From NCBI GenBank assembly GCA_008921705.1, contig VFFE01007258.1, positions 761,027-825,026 on the forward strand: a DNA stretch of 64,000 nucleotides, read 5' to 3'. The stretch comes from Burhinus oedicnemus. Taxonomy: Eukaryota; Chordata; Aves; Charadriiformes; Burhinidae. Of this stretch, positions 1 through 14,900 are shown in pieces. The notes beneath the pieces are model-generated. The model did no database searches. It saw nothing but the letters and a program-made list of their open reading frames with translations, and was not told the origin of the DNA. Both the position numbers and the translations under genes were made by a program. Position 1 is the first letter of the stretch; each line of letters begins with the position of its first letter.

Positions 1-3000
1 TTGATTCCTTGTGTTGAAAGTATTGCTCTTTGCATTGAATATTTACACATTTACACTGAATCTATCCATGGCCTTGAGGTTTAAGCATTCACATAGATTT
101 GGGGAAACCCATTTATTGGTATGATATTTAATGTTAAGTATTCACAGGGGTGGAAGGAAGAACCTAAGTCTTCTTTCCCTCCCCCAATCTAGAAAAATGA
201 TCTAGGCATGAAGTTACTGTCTTTCTCTAGTTATTTCATAAAACTGTTCCATTTTGCAATAGAAAAGATTAAAGCTGCCTCATCCTACAGCATTATGTAG
301 CTAATTTAAGCATCCATAATAGACATGAGTTCAAAAACTCATGAACAGAAGATGGACTTGAGCTTACACAAGTGTTTGAACTACTGTTTAATGGGGAAAG
401 TATCTTGTACATTGAACCAGGTTCATTGAATACCAAATGCACCTAGAATTACCAATGAGCTCAGTAGATCTTTTCTTAAAATAAAGATCACAATGTAACT
501 TAGCTACATGCACTAGGTAGCAACAGACTGTACACAAAACATACACTTAACTCCTGAGGGAACTTCACTGCTGGAAAGTTGGCACACAGAAACTCCCATT
601 TGTGTTGTGCAGAAGTACTGCAGGGGTTTTGAAGATACGAATTTTTAACTCAGGTGCTCAAGTCTGTTTTTCTGATGCAATACTCTTGAGGCTAAATTAA
701 ACACTGAAGTATTTTTCCTTGCTAGGAGATATATTTCCTCATGGGATTAATGGGATTTACCCACCGCCATTTTCTCTTGGGATCCAGGCAAATGTGCAGA
801 TAAATATTGGTGAGATAAATACTGATCTTGCTACCACTGATTGCATTTGGGTAACGTTAGGCCATTACCTGCCAATGGGCGAATCCCTCCACTGCGTTTA
901 TGCAACTATTTTCACTTGGTGAGATACTTTGCTGTCCTCACCCAAAGAAAGATAACAGCAAGCACAGCCATTTTCTCTTTGGAACAAATTTTAACAGTTC
1001 TCAGAACGATCAGATCTGCTAAACCAGATCTGTAATTTAGGTCTATAATTTACATCTGAAAATGAAGACTGTAGAGGTTCAGTGAGTGGAGAGACAAATA
1101 CCTGTGGGCTAAATAATTAGTCTAAACAGTCTGTTTTGATAAGCATTGCCTGAAACAAAACCAAACCACAGTAATTCATATTAAAATCATGGTTCTCTAG
1201 AGCTAATAGTACCATCTATAGTAAACAGATGCTTATGCAAGCTTGTATTTTGAATGAATAAGGAATTGTTCTGGAGTTCAGCCTTTTTGTTATGCAAAGC
1301 TCTTTCTTCACGTTAGCTATTCTCATTAATGGACACATCCCTGAGCAACATTTCAAAAATATGATTGTTGCTTCTTATTTTGTTTCTTTAATTCAAACTA
1401 TGCGGCTTCACTGTGTGGGAAGGACAAGGATAAGTTTAAAAACAAGCATGGCATCAAATTCTCCTCTTTTTAAAAAAGGGAATCATTTTTATTTCAAAGT
1501 GCCCATTTTAAGGAGGAAACTCTGAAGAATATCTGAATCACAGAAATGTTTCAGGGCTGCTCCTCCTCCACTCCTCGTAAAGATTTGTTCCCCACAGTAC
1601 GTTTGGTAGTTCTTTGCAAACTGTATGTCTGAAATCGATACTGGACACTTCCTTTTCAAATTCAAAATTGATTTTAGCCAGTTAAAAGACAACATCCAAA
1701 CAATTCCTTGTCATCTTTTCAGAAAATTTATTAACACAGCTGGAAATAATCACTCATTCAGCAGGAATCCCCACAGTGCATCTTATAGAAAAAAAAAGAA
1801 ACCCAGAAAGACTATTCCTGACCCACTAGATTGATTCAGACCATTGTAAAGGAATGGTTAGCCATCTAAGGTGAGTTTTAGAAATGTGGCCATACTGACA
1901 TTGTGCTGCAAAAATGTGTACAATATAAACAAAATAAATCCCATTTCTTTTATTTACCTCAGCAAGAACATAAAATATGGAATTCCTGTCAGATTGCTAT
2001 ATTTCCATCATTTCCAGCTGCGGTCTCACATGGCTATAACTCCTCTTAGCACTCAGGGCAATTAATTAATCGCAGAATACATTTCTTTTATTTCACTTTG
2101 CCAGTTCCATATCTGTTTATCTTGACCTTATGCAGCCTATGCACAAGTTCAAAATCCATTAATTTAAAATGTGTCTTTACACAGAAAGTGGACAGGAAGG
2201 GTCACACTTCTGTGGTCTGATCTTTGCAGACTTTCTGTTAAGCTCATTGTTTTCACTGACAACATAAGTTTCTGTGTTTTTCTAAGTTCCTTGAGACCTT
2301 TCGAGACAATATGAGAGAGAAGGAACCATTGCTCTTATTCCACATTGTGTATGATGAAAAAATTTGTAATTTGGTCCTATTCACTTGCAATTTACAGAAA
2401 ACAGTGCAAGTCATGGCATTCCCCAAGTTTATTTTGAGTATAACTTCACTTGAAAGACATCTTTTGTTCATTATGGGCAACGCATAAAAAATCATTGAAA
2501 ATTCAGGCACCAAATTGATTTTACAAGTTTGGTAGGCCAACCTTGTGTTTCTTCCTATATGTAAACCTAGAATATTTGATTCAGTAGAAGGAACTTCCTT
2601 TTAGTGGGAGACAAACATAGAACCTAAAAATGTAGAGTAATAAGTCAGAGAAGACACGCATTTTAAGCAGCACTCTTTTATTCATATACGTGATTTTTTT
2701 ATGGATGGGTCTCCTTAAGTACTTATGAAATGGTATTGCATTGATACAGTAAATCTAACATCAGGCATTGACATCAAATTTGTTTCATCATGCGTATCCA
2801 CTTTTGTTAATAACAAAATGTTACCTATAAGACATATCTAGGTGCTGGAATTTTTTTACGGTTGAGGATGCCCCATGAAAGTATAATCTATTATCATATA
2901 TATAAAACCTTCTTTCTAGGAAACGCAGAATTTATTGTGAAATGTTAATTTAATGTGAAAAGCTTCGCCTCTGATGAAATCATCTCTCAACTCACTTCTT

Positions 3001-6000
3001 TTGTCAGGAACTTAGGTCACTGAAGAGACATACCGAAAATGTTTACAGGCATACAGAATCAAAACACTAAGACTTATTTCAAACCTTAAAAAATATATTT
3101 CCTGTTTCTAAATCCAGGCATATTCTATACTTCTCTTTTCTATTTAAGGGTTACTGGCCTTTGCAAAATCAGGGCTTCAAATACCTTTTTGCCAGTTAAC
3201 AGTATCAGATAAAATTTCCTCCCCTAAATCATACACTTCTAAGCTGTTATGATGTTTCTCTTGTTATCTTTTACCCCAGTTTCTCAGTCACATTCTCTTA
3301 ATCACCGTTTCCTGAGATTCTACTTAGCATTGGACAATATTGCTTCATAACCGAGCAAGGTATTTTGAGTACTAACAAGTGATCACACCAAGGATTTAAA
3401 GCACAGATCACTGGAATTTTGGCATTAATAGCCTGCCTCCCTCGTCCACTAACTCTCAGTGACAGTAATTTCTGATTTTTAAAAATACCCTTTGCATTTC
3501 AAATTCATTAAAATATGCTTTCAATGAAGTGAAAGTTATTAATTAAAGTGACAAAAGGTTTTAGTAATAATAACCAACACAAAATGACTGCATAAAATGC
3601 TATGCATATGCATGATCCTGCAATGACAACGATGAAGCAATTAACTTAAAAAGCAATCTTGATGCAGACTGAAGCAGCTTCTCTCTGCCAACACCTCAGT
3701 ATATGGTATGCCAGTATTGTCCACTGCGTTACTTCGGCATAAGCAAAAGATTGACTTTTGAAATAATTATTTCCCTGGTATCAATATAAATGAACACAGA
3801 AACACCAGCTCATCTTGGGCCTGCCAGCTGATGTTTCAAGGCAGAAGTAATTCAGAAAGAAAGAAACACAGGGTGCTGTGACATCCACTGATAAAACTCC
3901 TATCGCTAACACTTTGCTGTAGGATCTTTTTGCAACAGATGGGAAAGGATTCAGGTTGGGAGGGCATGAATTTCCTGCTGTCCAGAGCCAATGTGGTTTT
4001 TTACCAACTGTAAGCTATTGATCGAGCGAATAAACAGAGAATTACAATAACTAACTGTTTTAGTTAAAGCGTTATTTCCAACCTTTTATTTATGGCGAAT
4101 TCTCGGTGTGAAGTAAAATCAATTGCTAAGCAATGGGCCATGAAAAGAAAATTGAAAGTGCAGGAGATGAAAAGGGTAGGAAATGTGCATGTGAAACTGC
4201 TAGACACCAGGCACTCTGCCTAAGGGCAATAAAGTCCTCAAAGCCTAATTATAGATATAAAGAAAGACAGGAAAATTAACTACTTTCTGCGTACCTGGCA
4301 TTAAATGGACATTTACATTTGTGTTTTTGTAGTCAGATTTCTACAATATATTCAGTGGGCATTTCCAAATGGACCATTTCTATATTATGTCCAAGGAAGA
4401 CCACCAAACTAAAATGCAAATAACTTCTAAAGAGAGTCACACAGTGATGAACTCCTTCCATCATCTGGGTTAGTAGCCAGAGGATAAAAAGCCCATACCT
4501 AACAGCTGTAAAAACCATACTTACTGCTTAATGAATCACCTGAGTCTGAGGACTTTCTCTGTAAACAATTTTACTAGCCGTATTATAAGTAAAATTGTGG
4601 CATTTGGGAATTCTTGTTCTACACTGACAGAGATTTTGACAGAAAAGATCTGTGAAACAACTTACCGGAGATGATTTAGCAAGGCAGTGATAAAAACAAC
4701 TGTGACAGGAATCAAGCGCGTTGGTCCCTTTCCTTATCTGTTTCCTAGAGCACATGAATGGAAAGATTTATTACCCAAGATATTTGCTTGGAAAGCAATT
4801 ATTATCACTTCAGGAATTGGTAAATGAATGTTTACAAATCCCTCTTTAATGATCTCTTTATATCACTATACTCTTTACTTCCTTTTGTTGTTCCCTATGT
4901 AACAACTGATAAATTTTTTAAAAAAAGACAAAACCCATTAGTTGCATATATTGTAATATAGACACCATATTAGAAAAATATTAATGCTTCCAAATGTTCT
5001 GAAAAGATAAGCTGCAATAACATATTTAGTGCTGATAAAACACTCAACAAGTATGCATATTATTAAAATAACACAGTGCTGACTCTTTTAGAAAATATAT
5101 CAGCTGCTTAAAATGTACCAACTCTGTGCTACAGAAAATAGTTAAATCTGTATGACACACAATGAAAAAGAAAATTATCTCCAGACACTCTGGTAGCAAT
5201 TGCCCAGTTCTGCTGTCGTGGTCTATGTTGTCACTCTCTAGTGGAAAGGGTTCTGCAGTGCATTGCTTGCTGTCCTGGAGGTTTGAGGGTAGGAGGCTGC
5301 TGGGGCAGCCACAGAACTCCCCTCACATACATATGAGAAGCACGTTAAGCCTGCTGGAATCAAAGGCATACTTGAAGTCAGACTTCAGCTTTTACAGTAA
5401 ATTGGAGTTATGTGTGGGCTATCAGAGTGATTTAACCTAAGCACTGTAAGCAGAAGCTTGCTTGCAATCACACGTAGCCTAAACAGAAAAACAGAGAGGA
5501 AGAGAGAGAGGAAGAAACAGAAAAGAGGGAAGGAAGTAGACATAGATCAAAGAAAACTAGTCATCATAACCCACTAGAGAACACTAGAGCCAGACAAGAA
5601 AACAATCAAAAAGATAAACCAGAGCTAAATGCTATGCTTGTAAAAAGGGTGAAAATACCCATTTTGAGCTTGTGTGTCTGGGTCTTGCAGCTGCCAGGCT
5701 CTACCCAAGAGGAGCCCACAACCCCACTGCAGAGCATGGGGGTGGCAGCAGCGCAGCAGCACAGCTGCCGGGATTACCTGCTGTGCTCAGCAACGATTTT
5801 GAAACAGCCTCCTTCATACTTACTCTTGCACCTCAAGGTCTATGTTTCATTTCCACTTAAATATTAAGTAAGGGATTTCACTGAAACTCTTGCAACTACT
5901 TACAGGCATGAGGATGGCGAGATTTACTGTGAAGACTCTGGAAAGACCAAAACAACATTTGTTTTGTTTAATTTAAAAAGCTGTTGGTTTTCTCAGTTCC

Positions 6001-9000
6001 AAGAAAACTAAACTGATGGCAAGAAATGTGATTGTACAGATTGCCTGAACTGGTGTTAATTACTTTTTAATCACTGAAAATTAAATTAGGCTTGAAATAT
6101 ACATTATTTATTTCTTGTCTGGGTTGTCCAAAGATGGTGTAACAAGCTAACAGTATTGAATTGCAATTACAAGAATACATAATTATATAAATTTTAGAGA
6201 CTCTAAGAAGGATATGCTGGCTGATCGATACAGAATTTGTCCAATTTACAACATGGTTTATTTAACCAAAACAGTAAAATAGAAAATGGTGTAAAATATT
6301 ATCTTTCATCCTAACTTATTTTGTTTATTGCTTTTCATTTTTAACTACCTTGGAAGGACTGTTTACATGCTTCCAAGCATTGAGAAGATTTATTTTCCTG
6401 CCAATTTTACAATCTGATGGACTGTCTTCAGTCATGACCGTCAAGAAAGAGACATCCTTAGGTCTCCAGGTACTGATGACCTGGAGCTTAGGAAGCATCA
6501 GGTAACACAGCTTGTGTGGATCCATTCTGCTGCATAGCACTTCCATGGTCATAGATCTTTCTGGAGTACGTGGATCTGTGGCATTTAGAAAATGGATCCC
6601 ATTTTAATTAACATAATAGCTCTCTTTTTAACAGCATTAAATTTATTGCATTTCGAGGGAGACCTACAGCACCCTGCATCTGCTTCCACGAAAGTCAATG
6701 TCAGTATCAGGTACAGGAAACAGTCCGGTCAGACTTAGGTAATTCTTAAACCTTTCATTATAATACAGTTGAACAAAGGTCAGAAAACAATGAGACATTC
6801 AGAAGATTCAGTTTTCAATGCTTTATGTTCTTCCTCAGAGACTGAGAAAATGGAAAGTGAAAAAAGGTGCTATAAGTGCTCCCCAAGAACAGTGCCCTCT
6901 GACATTGCCTTTCATCCAGGCTAAACAAAAAGTCAACCCTACGCTGTCCTACAACACACAAACATTCTGTATCACATGCCATTTTTGAAGTTCCCCTGTC
7001 CTTTCATAATTTGAGTTATAATAAAGACATCAGTTGTTCACTAAGGAGTTAAACCTCCAAAGGTTAGGAAGGTATTCTGATAAATTATGGATGTTTACCA
7101 GAGTTTTATTCACATTGCTAGGGCCATCTGAGGTGTTGCGATGAGTCTGCTCCTTTGAATTGGAGGTTTGGCTTTGCTTTGTCAGCTGCTTTACATATTA
7201 CTTTTAATGGTGCTGGTTTCTAGTTAAACTGGAATAGTTTGATCCATTCTGTGTCAAAAATAATGTATTCTCCCTTAAAAGTCCTTCTGTGAGGTACCTA
7301 ACTGTTATTTTCATTTTTTATGCAAGCCTGAAAGCCTAGAAGTTCAAGAACTCTCTCCATCCATCTTCTGTGGAAGAGGAGAAAGAAGTCCAGCCAACTT
7401 GCACAAGCAACATACCTATAACTCAGGATGGAGGGCTCAACTCTTTCCCCAGCTCCTGGTGTCTGGCAGTACCAAGCCCGCAGAGAAAGTATCATCTGTG
7501 TAGATCTCCACCTGGCCACTTTCTGCAGAGATTCCCTGAGGTCTTCCTCTTTCACACCCAGGAGCTGAACACGGAGAGAAGTGGCAAAAGAGAGAGAGGA
7601 CAGTAACAGATTGGCTGCTGGGTCCTGGGGAAGGGACAGCCTGCGGCTTTGCCCCACTGACTGGCTAGCAATGCCTCTTTGCTGCCCAGCTGCCCAGGCA
7701 GATGTGCGACAGCTGCCCCAGAGCCCTATTTGTGCTGAGGAGTCAGTCATCAGGTAGGGATGTAGGCACTGAGATGCTAATGGGGAGGAGGTGGCAAGGG
7801 GCTTGTGGGCAAATGTTGCAGGATGGAAGAGTTAGGAGTGAGATGAGTGTTACTGCAGGAGATGCCTACAGTCTAACATGGGGAAGATGGAGTCTTCTGT
7901 GGTCTGCTCCCTGATCTGAGCAAGGTGGCCCTGGGCTACACGGACAAAGAGCAACTATGAAGACAGGACAGGAGAGAGGCTGTCTCAAGGGCACTTCAGG
8001 CTCCTAGAGCTTCACTGGCACTATGCCTTGAGCAGAGCAGGGCTCAGCAGGTGGGGATGGGATGTGGTAAAGGCCTGAAGATAATTTGTACTAGTGGGTG
8101 AGGAACCAAGCTAACAGTCTCCTGAAACACTGTTTGAGTCTTCCCTTTTTCCTTAATAGAAATGTCCTTGTTTCTTAACTATGCTGATACTTCCGAGGGT
8201 GTAAGCACCACCAATTAGAGGTTCCCAGGATCATACTGAGTAGTCCCAGAAAAAACTTGACAATTATGGAGTTAAGGGCATTTGTTAATTTCCATATACT
8301 ATTTCAAACCCAGCCTTTCTGCCACTAAAAACCTCTATCAAAATAAATCATGTCTATAATTGGCAAAAACATGCTTTCAAGAAGAAACCATTTGCAACAA
8401 GCTACACAAAAAGCCAATGGAACTGCTGTCCCTCTCTATCCTTTCCAGAAAAGCTTTTGTGTGTGTGAATTAAACCAATTTTCTACCCTACAGATATTTT
8501 TAAAAATATTTAGTTATGCTTACCCTTCCCTATTCAATTTGTACAACTTATTCGTCCTTGCTCTCAAATGGGGACTAAATTATACATAAACCTAAATTCT
8601 TCAGCAAGCAAAAAGTTGTATGTAAAAAAGACCAATTAGAGAATCTGATACCTGATCTCCTTGGTGAGCCTAGTATCAGCTGCCAGTCATTAAGAAAGAC
8701 AGTGCTAGAGACCCTATTTCATACCTGAATCTGAGGTTAAAGTAACAGTAAATACTTGGTGGCCTTCCATGGCAAGTTTGGGATGTTTTTTTCCTATGAA
8801 GTGCTATTGTGATATGCCTACCAAATCCCTCCTGAACTAGATAATGCCTCCAGAAATTTCCTCTCTGTAGAGGAGGACCAGAGTGATTAAAAAGGAGTCA
8901 TTTAGATTTCTCTAGATTACTTCCTATACCCCAATATATCAGTAATGTCACACAAGCCATGATTCAAAGTGCTTTGGCAACAGCGGGCAGATCTAGGTGG

Positions 9001-11593
9001 ATACTCTGCAAAGACTTCTGTAGCATCCAGACAGTATGTGTAAGAGGAAAAAAAGAGGGAAGGGGAAAGGAAGCTTCTTCCCTCCCACTACCACTCAAGT
9101 ATCATTGATGATCACCCTTAGGACATGAAGAAAAATCTACAATAAACTCGTAATTTTGTGGAACTGGACTTGACCTACAATGGCATGAAAATGTCTTACA
9201 TTGTCTGGAGTACCAAAATGCCAGAGGCACTCTATGTGACAGACTAAAGCACTGATCTATTCTCATAAGTCCTTCTGCAATTGCTGCAAAGCCTAGCAGA
9301 GGCCGGATTAATATCTTGGAATTCTGTAAATTTTCTGGTCATTATTGGTCTAACAAATAATAATTTAACAATTTATCTCACGGCTTTTAAAATGCAAAGG
9401 CTTCTGAATGCCTAAAGAGTTCAAGTGAATTCTCAGAACAGATAAATAGGTAACACCACTATAGAAGGGATACAGTATTGACATAAGTACGGCATTAAAG
9501 CACATCTGAAAAAGGCAATAAATTGCTCCTACAGATACAAAGTGGAAAAGAAACATTATTTTTTTTCTTTTTAAAAAGCCTCTAACTGCTGACCTTGAGC
9601 TTCATTGAAGATGAGTGGAAGACAAGAGAATAAACTTCATTTAAACAAATACAAAAATGATTTGCAGTCCATTTGTTGACAGCCCCATAACACTGTCTGG
9701 CAAACAGCTACCAATCTGGGTAAGAAATCTGTTCGATTAGAGAGGAAAGATGGCTACAGATGGAAGTGGCTGTGCTGAGGAGCCCAGCCAGACAGTGACA
9801 GGATTGCTTTCCTCAGGAGCTCCAAAGTCGGAAATAAAATGATGGGGCCAAAATTATATTTTGCATCAAAGCATATCAGGATTTTTAGCCATCTGCACCC
9901 CACTATTCTCTTGAGAGACAGCAACCTTTGACATGCCAGCTTTTGCTAAAAGTAGAGGAGTGGCTAATTGGATTCCTAACCCATTAATACTAATCTTTTC
10001 ACTGAAGTGACAGCAAGTGTGATCCATCATCTTTGCTTCCTGTACTGCTTTATGTGGCTGTGTAAAACTGGAGCACAGAGTTGGCACTGCTGCTCGCACT
10101 TCACTGGAGTGATCTCCAAAAGGCTCTGCGCAACCTGAACTAATGAGCTGAGAGATGCAGAAATCTCAGGCCAAATTCAGCCTTACAGGGACAGGGTTTA
10201 CTTGTAGCTAAGTCCACCCTCTGGTACCTTGGAAGGAGTCACATATATTCAGGTGGGAGCTGAATTTGGTGTACACAGTTCCTTTACAACCACTATTTAT
10301 TGCAATCCACAGAAATGAAAAGTAGTTAATTTTTTTCCTGTGTGGGGATGAGCAGGTTTTATAAATAAGGCTGTATAAGACAGACCCTGTTCCTCAGATA
10401 AAAAGATGCGAGTGATGCAAAGTGTATTGCTACTTTAATCCTTTAATGACATGCGGTAATTACATTACGAAGTTGCATTTTTTTCTCCTGTTCAATTTAG
10501 TGGGACAGAGCAAGAAGGGTCACATTGGAAGCATCTACGAGCCCAGGTTATTCAAGGGAAGTGCTGTAAGTAATCTGAATCCACAAAAATGACTCCCATT
10601 CTGCTCTTTCATTCTCTCCTGCAACTCATCAGCCAAGCACAATTCAGTGTCAGCTGTCATCCTAAACATAGAAAAAAAGCGTTGGAGATGAGAAAAGATG
10701 TTATAATAGTGCAAGATCTAGGTAAAATGCTGGAAACTGAGCCGAGTGTTTTAATAACTCATACATTTTTGTTAGAGAACTCCCAGATGGGTCTCACTGA
10801 AACATGCATGTTGCAGCAAAACTTCCCAGCATTTGGTTTGAATTTCTTAGGGTGCACGGATTTAAGAATGGATTTTTATGAGGACATATCACTAACAATT
10901 GCCACATTTGGGGAGCTCGCAGTCTGAAAATTCTTCTATGTAGATAATTACTGCACTGGCATTCCTGAAACAACTAAAAAAAGTATGAACAAAAGAAGGG
11001 AGAATATGAACAAAAGAGAAAGAAAGGAGAAGAGAGGACTCAAGCCACCACAGAAACCATAGGCCAATGATGCAAATTAGTGCTGCTGTTCAGATCTGTT
11101 CGTGGGAGCTGCGGCACTGGCACTGGAAGCACTGGCTAATGGTCTTGGCATATGGCTAGATGAGCCTGCATGTAACCTGGCAGCAGCTGCCGGCATTCTG
11201 TTTCCACTGAGGTTTCTGCTGTGGCTATGCCCTGAGCTGTGACAGGTGATGGCAGCTACAAGGAAATATCTAACAAGGACAAGAATTGAAGTTATTCAGA
11301 CAAGCCTGCAAAAAGATGAGGACAGCAGCAAGGCCAACTGGATGGAATCAGGCTACAGGGAAAAGCCTGGCTTCCTGTCCTGGAGCAAAAATAGTAACTT
11401 CTACACCACCAGCCCCCAGTCTCATCTTTTTGTAAGTAAACTGAAGTCCTCAAACTACAGCCCCTGCTGTAGTTTAAGAGATTCCTTGGTAGAAAGACAG
11501 AAAGTAGTGTCCTTATCACAAGCCGGTCCTACCTGCACATCCATGAACAAGTATTTTATGACTTTTAGAAATGACATGCGCTCCAGGGCTAGA
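1..11593. other. Gene-poor intergenic sequence
   Basis: I see no recognisable exon, RNA gene or young transposon here. Open frames are short and look random. The longest is a 150-codon minus-strand frame at 7298-7750 in a slightly GC-richer patch; it resembles nothing I know and has no splice-bounded or domain-like structure. A purine-rich GA tract lies at about 5493-5540. Conserved noncoding elements may be present but cannot be recognised from one sequence. Confidence 0.6.
5493..5540. repeat. GA-rich low-complexity tract
   Basis: This is a run of almost pure purine on the plus strand (AGAGAGGAAGAGAGAGAGG and similar). It is simple-sequence DNA with no coding meaning. Confidence 0.7.
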
Positions 11594-11922
11594 GTCACAG
11601 AATCACAGAATCACTGGGGTTGGAAGGGACCTCTGGAGATCATCTAGTCCAACCCCGCTGCCACAGCAGGGTCAGCCAGAGCAGGTTGCACAGGATGGCG
11701 TCCAGGTGGGTTTTGAATGTCTCCAGAGTTGGAGACTCCACCACCTCTCTGGGCAGCCTGTTCCAGTGCTCTGCCACCCTCAAAGTAAAGAAGTTCTTCC
11801 TCATGTTTAGATGGAACTTCCTACGTTCAAGTTTGTGCCCATTACCTCGTTCCTATCACTGGGTACCACTGCAAAAAGACTGGTGCCATCCTCCCGGCAC
11901 CCTCCCTTTAAGTATTTGTAAC
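11594..11922 (-). mobile_element. CR1 LINE 3' fragment
   Basis: On the plus strand this begins with the repeated octamer-like end TCACAGAATCACAGAATCAC and runs through the typical CR1 text GGTTGGAAGGGACCTCTGGAGATCATCTAGTCCAACCCC, which is the reverse complement of a CR1 3' end, so the element lies on the minus strand. Beyond the UTR it covers decayed codons for the C-terminal tail of ORF2 (the stretch ending near HWNRLP in intact copies). It is 5'-truncated, as most CR1 copies are. The family is certain; the subfamily is not. Confidence 0.93.
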
Positions 11923-14900
11923 TGAACTGGGAGAGCAGAGAGAGTAGCACTGCAGACAGTCATGAATGCTGCAGTCCAGGCCCACGTCCAGACTGGATTC
12001 CCTGAGCATGCACACAAGGAAGTTGGGTCTCTCTATCAACAGAGACTAAGGCAGGCCAAGCTCTCTGAGCCAGGCCTAGGCTCATGATAGGAATAAAGGA
12101 TGGGACATAACAGCGTTGTGTCCTGCCAGTCTAGAAGTGGCTGTGACATTCTGTGACTTTGGCAAGCTACATCATGCTGGCTTTCCTTCTTAAAAATACA
12201 TAGTAGTGCTAAGAAGGGAAGTCCATCTGGTATGGAGCTCCCACTTTCGGTGGGAGCAGGAAGAGAGCCCACAGTCAGTATGCATATGGACAGGAACCCC
12301 TTTCTGTCCCAACCTGTAAGCATTAGTGGGTCATTTTTGTCATCTGGGGAAACTAATACTGTTTGTACTCCAAGTTGGAGTTGCATGGCCATGATAGAGC
12401 TGGTTTTAAACTAGACACTTGCATGCTGTTAGCAGGACAGCTATGGAAGAACAGAAACCAATGTGTGCTGCAGTATCTACCTGAGGACCTCAGTAAGTTG
12501 CCAAGCTCTTAGTTTTAAGATGTCTTTAGTATGCCTACATTAACTGTAATAACAATGTATTTCATCACAGTCCTGCTTATTTACCTTTTGACAGTATCCT
12601 GCTTATTTACACAGAACATAAAAAGTTCTGTTGCCCTTTACACAGCAGGAATCAGAGTAATATTAAACATTTTCATCAGCCAGCAGGACAGCATAGCCCA
12701 GCACATATTAACTTCACTACATGCCTGGGGTATTCATTTACTAAAAAGAGCTTATTGCTTCTTATGTTTGTCTCTTATGCCCACCAGTCTCAGTTATGAT
12801 TTAGCTATTTTCCCAGCTGAACAATGCTAATGACTTTGAAAGGCAGTTAAGTGGAAGATAAATCTCAATTAGTAGGTAAAAACCTTAAGGTAAGCTGTGG
12901 TAGGGCATATCTTTTTTTTTTAATCTGAACTACTCATACAAATTACTATCTATATCTGTTCAGTGTACAGCAGAAATGAAAGAACCCCCCATGCACACAC
13001 AATTCCTAGCCACCCGCTACCAAAAGGCAATTATCTTCCACACCTTCCCAGGGCATTAGTATAGACCTGAGCTGAGGGAAAGAATTATGAAAATGCATCC
13101 TTCCATAATGCATTGCTGTCATCCCTAATTGGGCTGGTAAGTTGTAGTATGGGCTTCTAGCTCTAAACGCATGAGAGGGTAGCAAAATGAGTGCAAGTTA
13201 CTATACCTACTGGGTACAGTTTCATGTGATCATCGCTGAAAGAATTCTTAGAAGTGATGATTAGAGGTGTAACAAAAGTCAGTTTATTTCTCTTGTCACA
13301 TTGTACAAAAGAAAGGGGGCGGCATGTGAAACAGAAAACAAATGCATTCAGAAGTGATAAAACAAATTGAGAGGCTAAGCAATTAAACAATATTTAGATG
13401 CTAAAGCAGACAAGGATTGGGCTTGATAACTTTTTTTCTTGTAGATGGTTGATTCCAATCCAGTAGCTAAAAACCTGACCTGAAATCTTGCTTCAACAAT
13501 CTTTTCTTTATTTTACCATTAAACTTATCTTGTGTTATGAGAGAAAGACATATTGGAGTTAAAAGGGCAAACTGTTAGCTACGCAATAGTAGCATTCCAC
13601 AGCATGTGGTGTTTACAGATAGCCTGAGATATAATTACAAGACCCACATGAGAAGCAGTTTCTGAGAAGCTGGTGCAGGCCAGTGAGAGTGTTAATTAAA
13701 TCCAGTACAGGCATTTAGTACCAGAAATTCCATTTGACAGGCACAAAACATTGCCACTCTCCTAGGGAAGCAAACTGCTGAAACACACTGGGCAGTTCCA
13801 GGCAGACCTTAAATCATGACAGCATCATAACAATTTTAGGATAATATCTTGGTCTCCTCATGCATTAGAACACAGTCCAGCCTCTAATTCGGGGGATGGA
13901 GGAAACTTCCAGAGATGATTTCATTAGAGATCAGAGTGAGTTTTGTTTTTGTTGTTGGCTAGTGTACCTTTTTTTTTTCCCAATCTTGTTTTTCTCATGC
14001 TGGCTACAGAGTTGATCACTGAACACATGCATGATACTGCCTCCTGTTTTCTGGTGTAAAACCAAAGCCAGAAGTTAGTGTATAGGTCAAGAGAAGGTGA
14101 GGCAGCCATAAGCATTTGCAAAGAGACGCCCAAAATGAATGAAGGGACATACACAGAATTCCACCTGTGCTGGAGAGCAGCCTGTGCCACACTGCAGGAA
14201 GTAACTCCATGAAGGTCTCCATGGAGAAAAACCTTCAGTGTGCTGAAGAGGGTGAATTCACAGAGTTGTTTCTCTTCCTTTTCCTCCTCTCAGATAAATC
14301 AGTTGCAGGGAACGTAGGAGACAGACTGTATTTGCATGAAGGATTCTGTGTCCTGGCCCAAGAAGCGATCAGAAAAGTAACAGAAGCTCTAAAAAAAGCA
14401 TATTCTTAGAAACCACGTCATCTGAACAGATGCAGTGCTGTTAAAGTTCACTGGATAAACTAGGTTTTATTTTCTACAGCATCTCTTTAAATACAGCAAC
14501 AAGAAGTCAGCAGGTTCATGGGTACATACCCACTGGAATGTTTTGCTGAACATTAATAACTCCACAGCGCTAGGTTCCAGCTATGTGGGCCAAAACAAAC
14601 ATAAAACAGTTTTTGGTTTCAATCCCGCACATAACCCCTGGGAATTACGTTGAAACTTCCTGTTTTCCTCGCTACCTACCATGCATTTCACAGCCTACAA
14701 ATGCGAGCTCATGAAGAGCTTTCAGAGAATCATACTTGGAAGGAAACCAAGGAGCAAGAAAACAGCTTAAGAGTAATGCAAGTGGCTTGAAAAACCTCCC
14801 TGTGAAATATGGGCAGGGAAAGGGGCTTGTGAAAAGGAAACCATTCATCCCAGATCCTTTTTCAAAGTGACAGTATCAAACCAGCAGCCTCCTGGCTCTT

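Noticed and set aside
7298..7750. 150-codon minus-strand open frame
   Set aside because: No family resemblance, overlaps plus-strand frames, and sits in a slightly GC-rich patch that lowers stop density.
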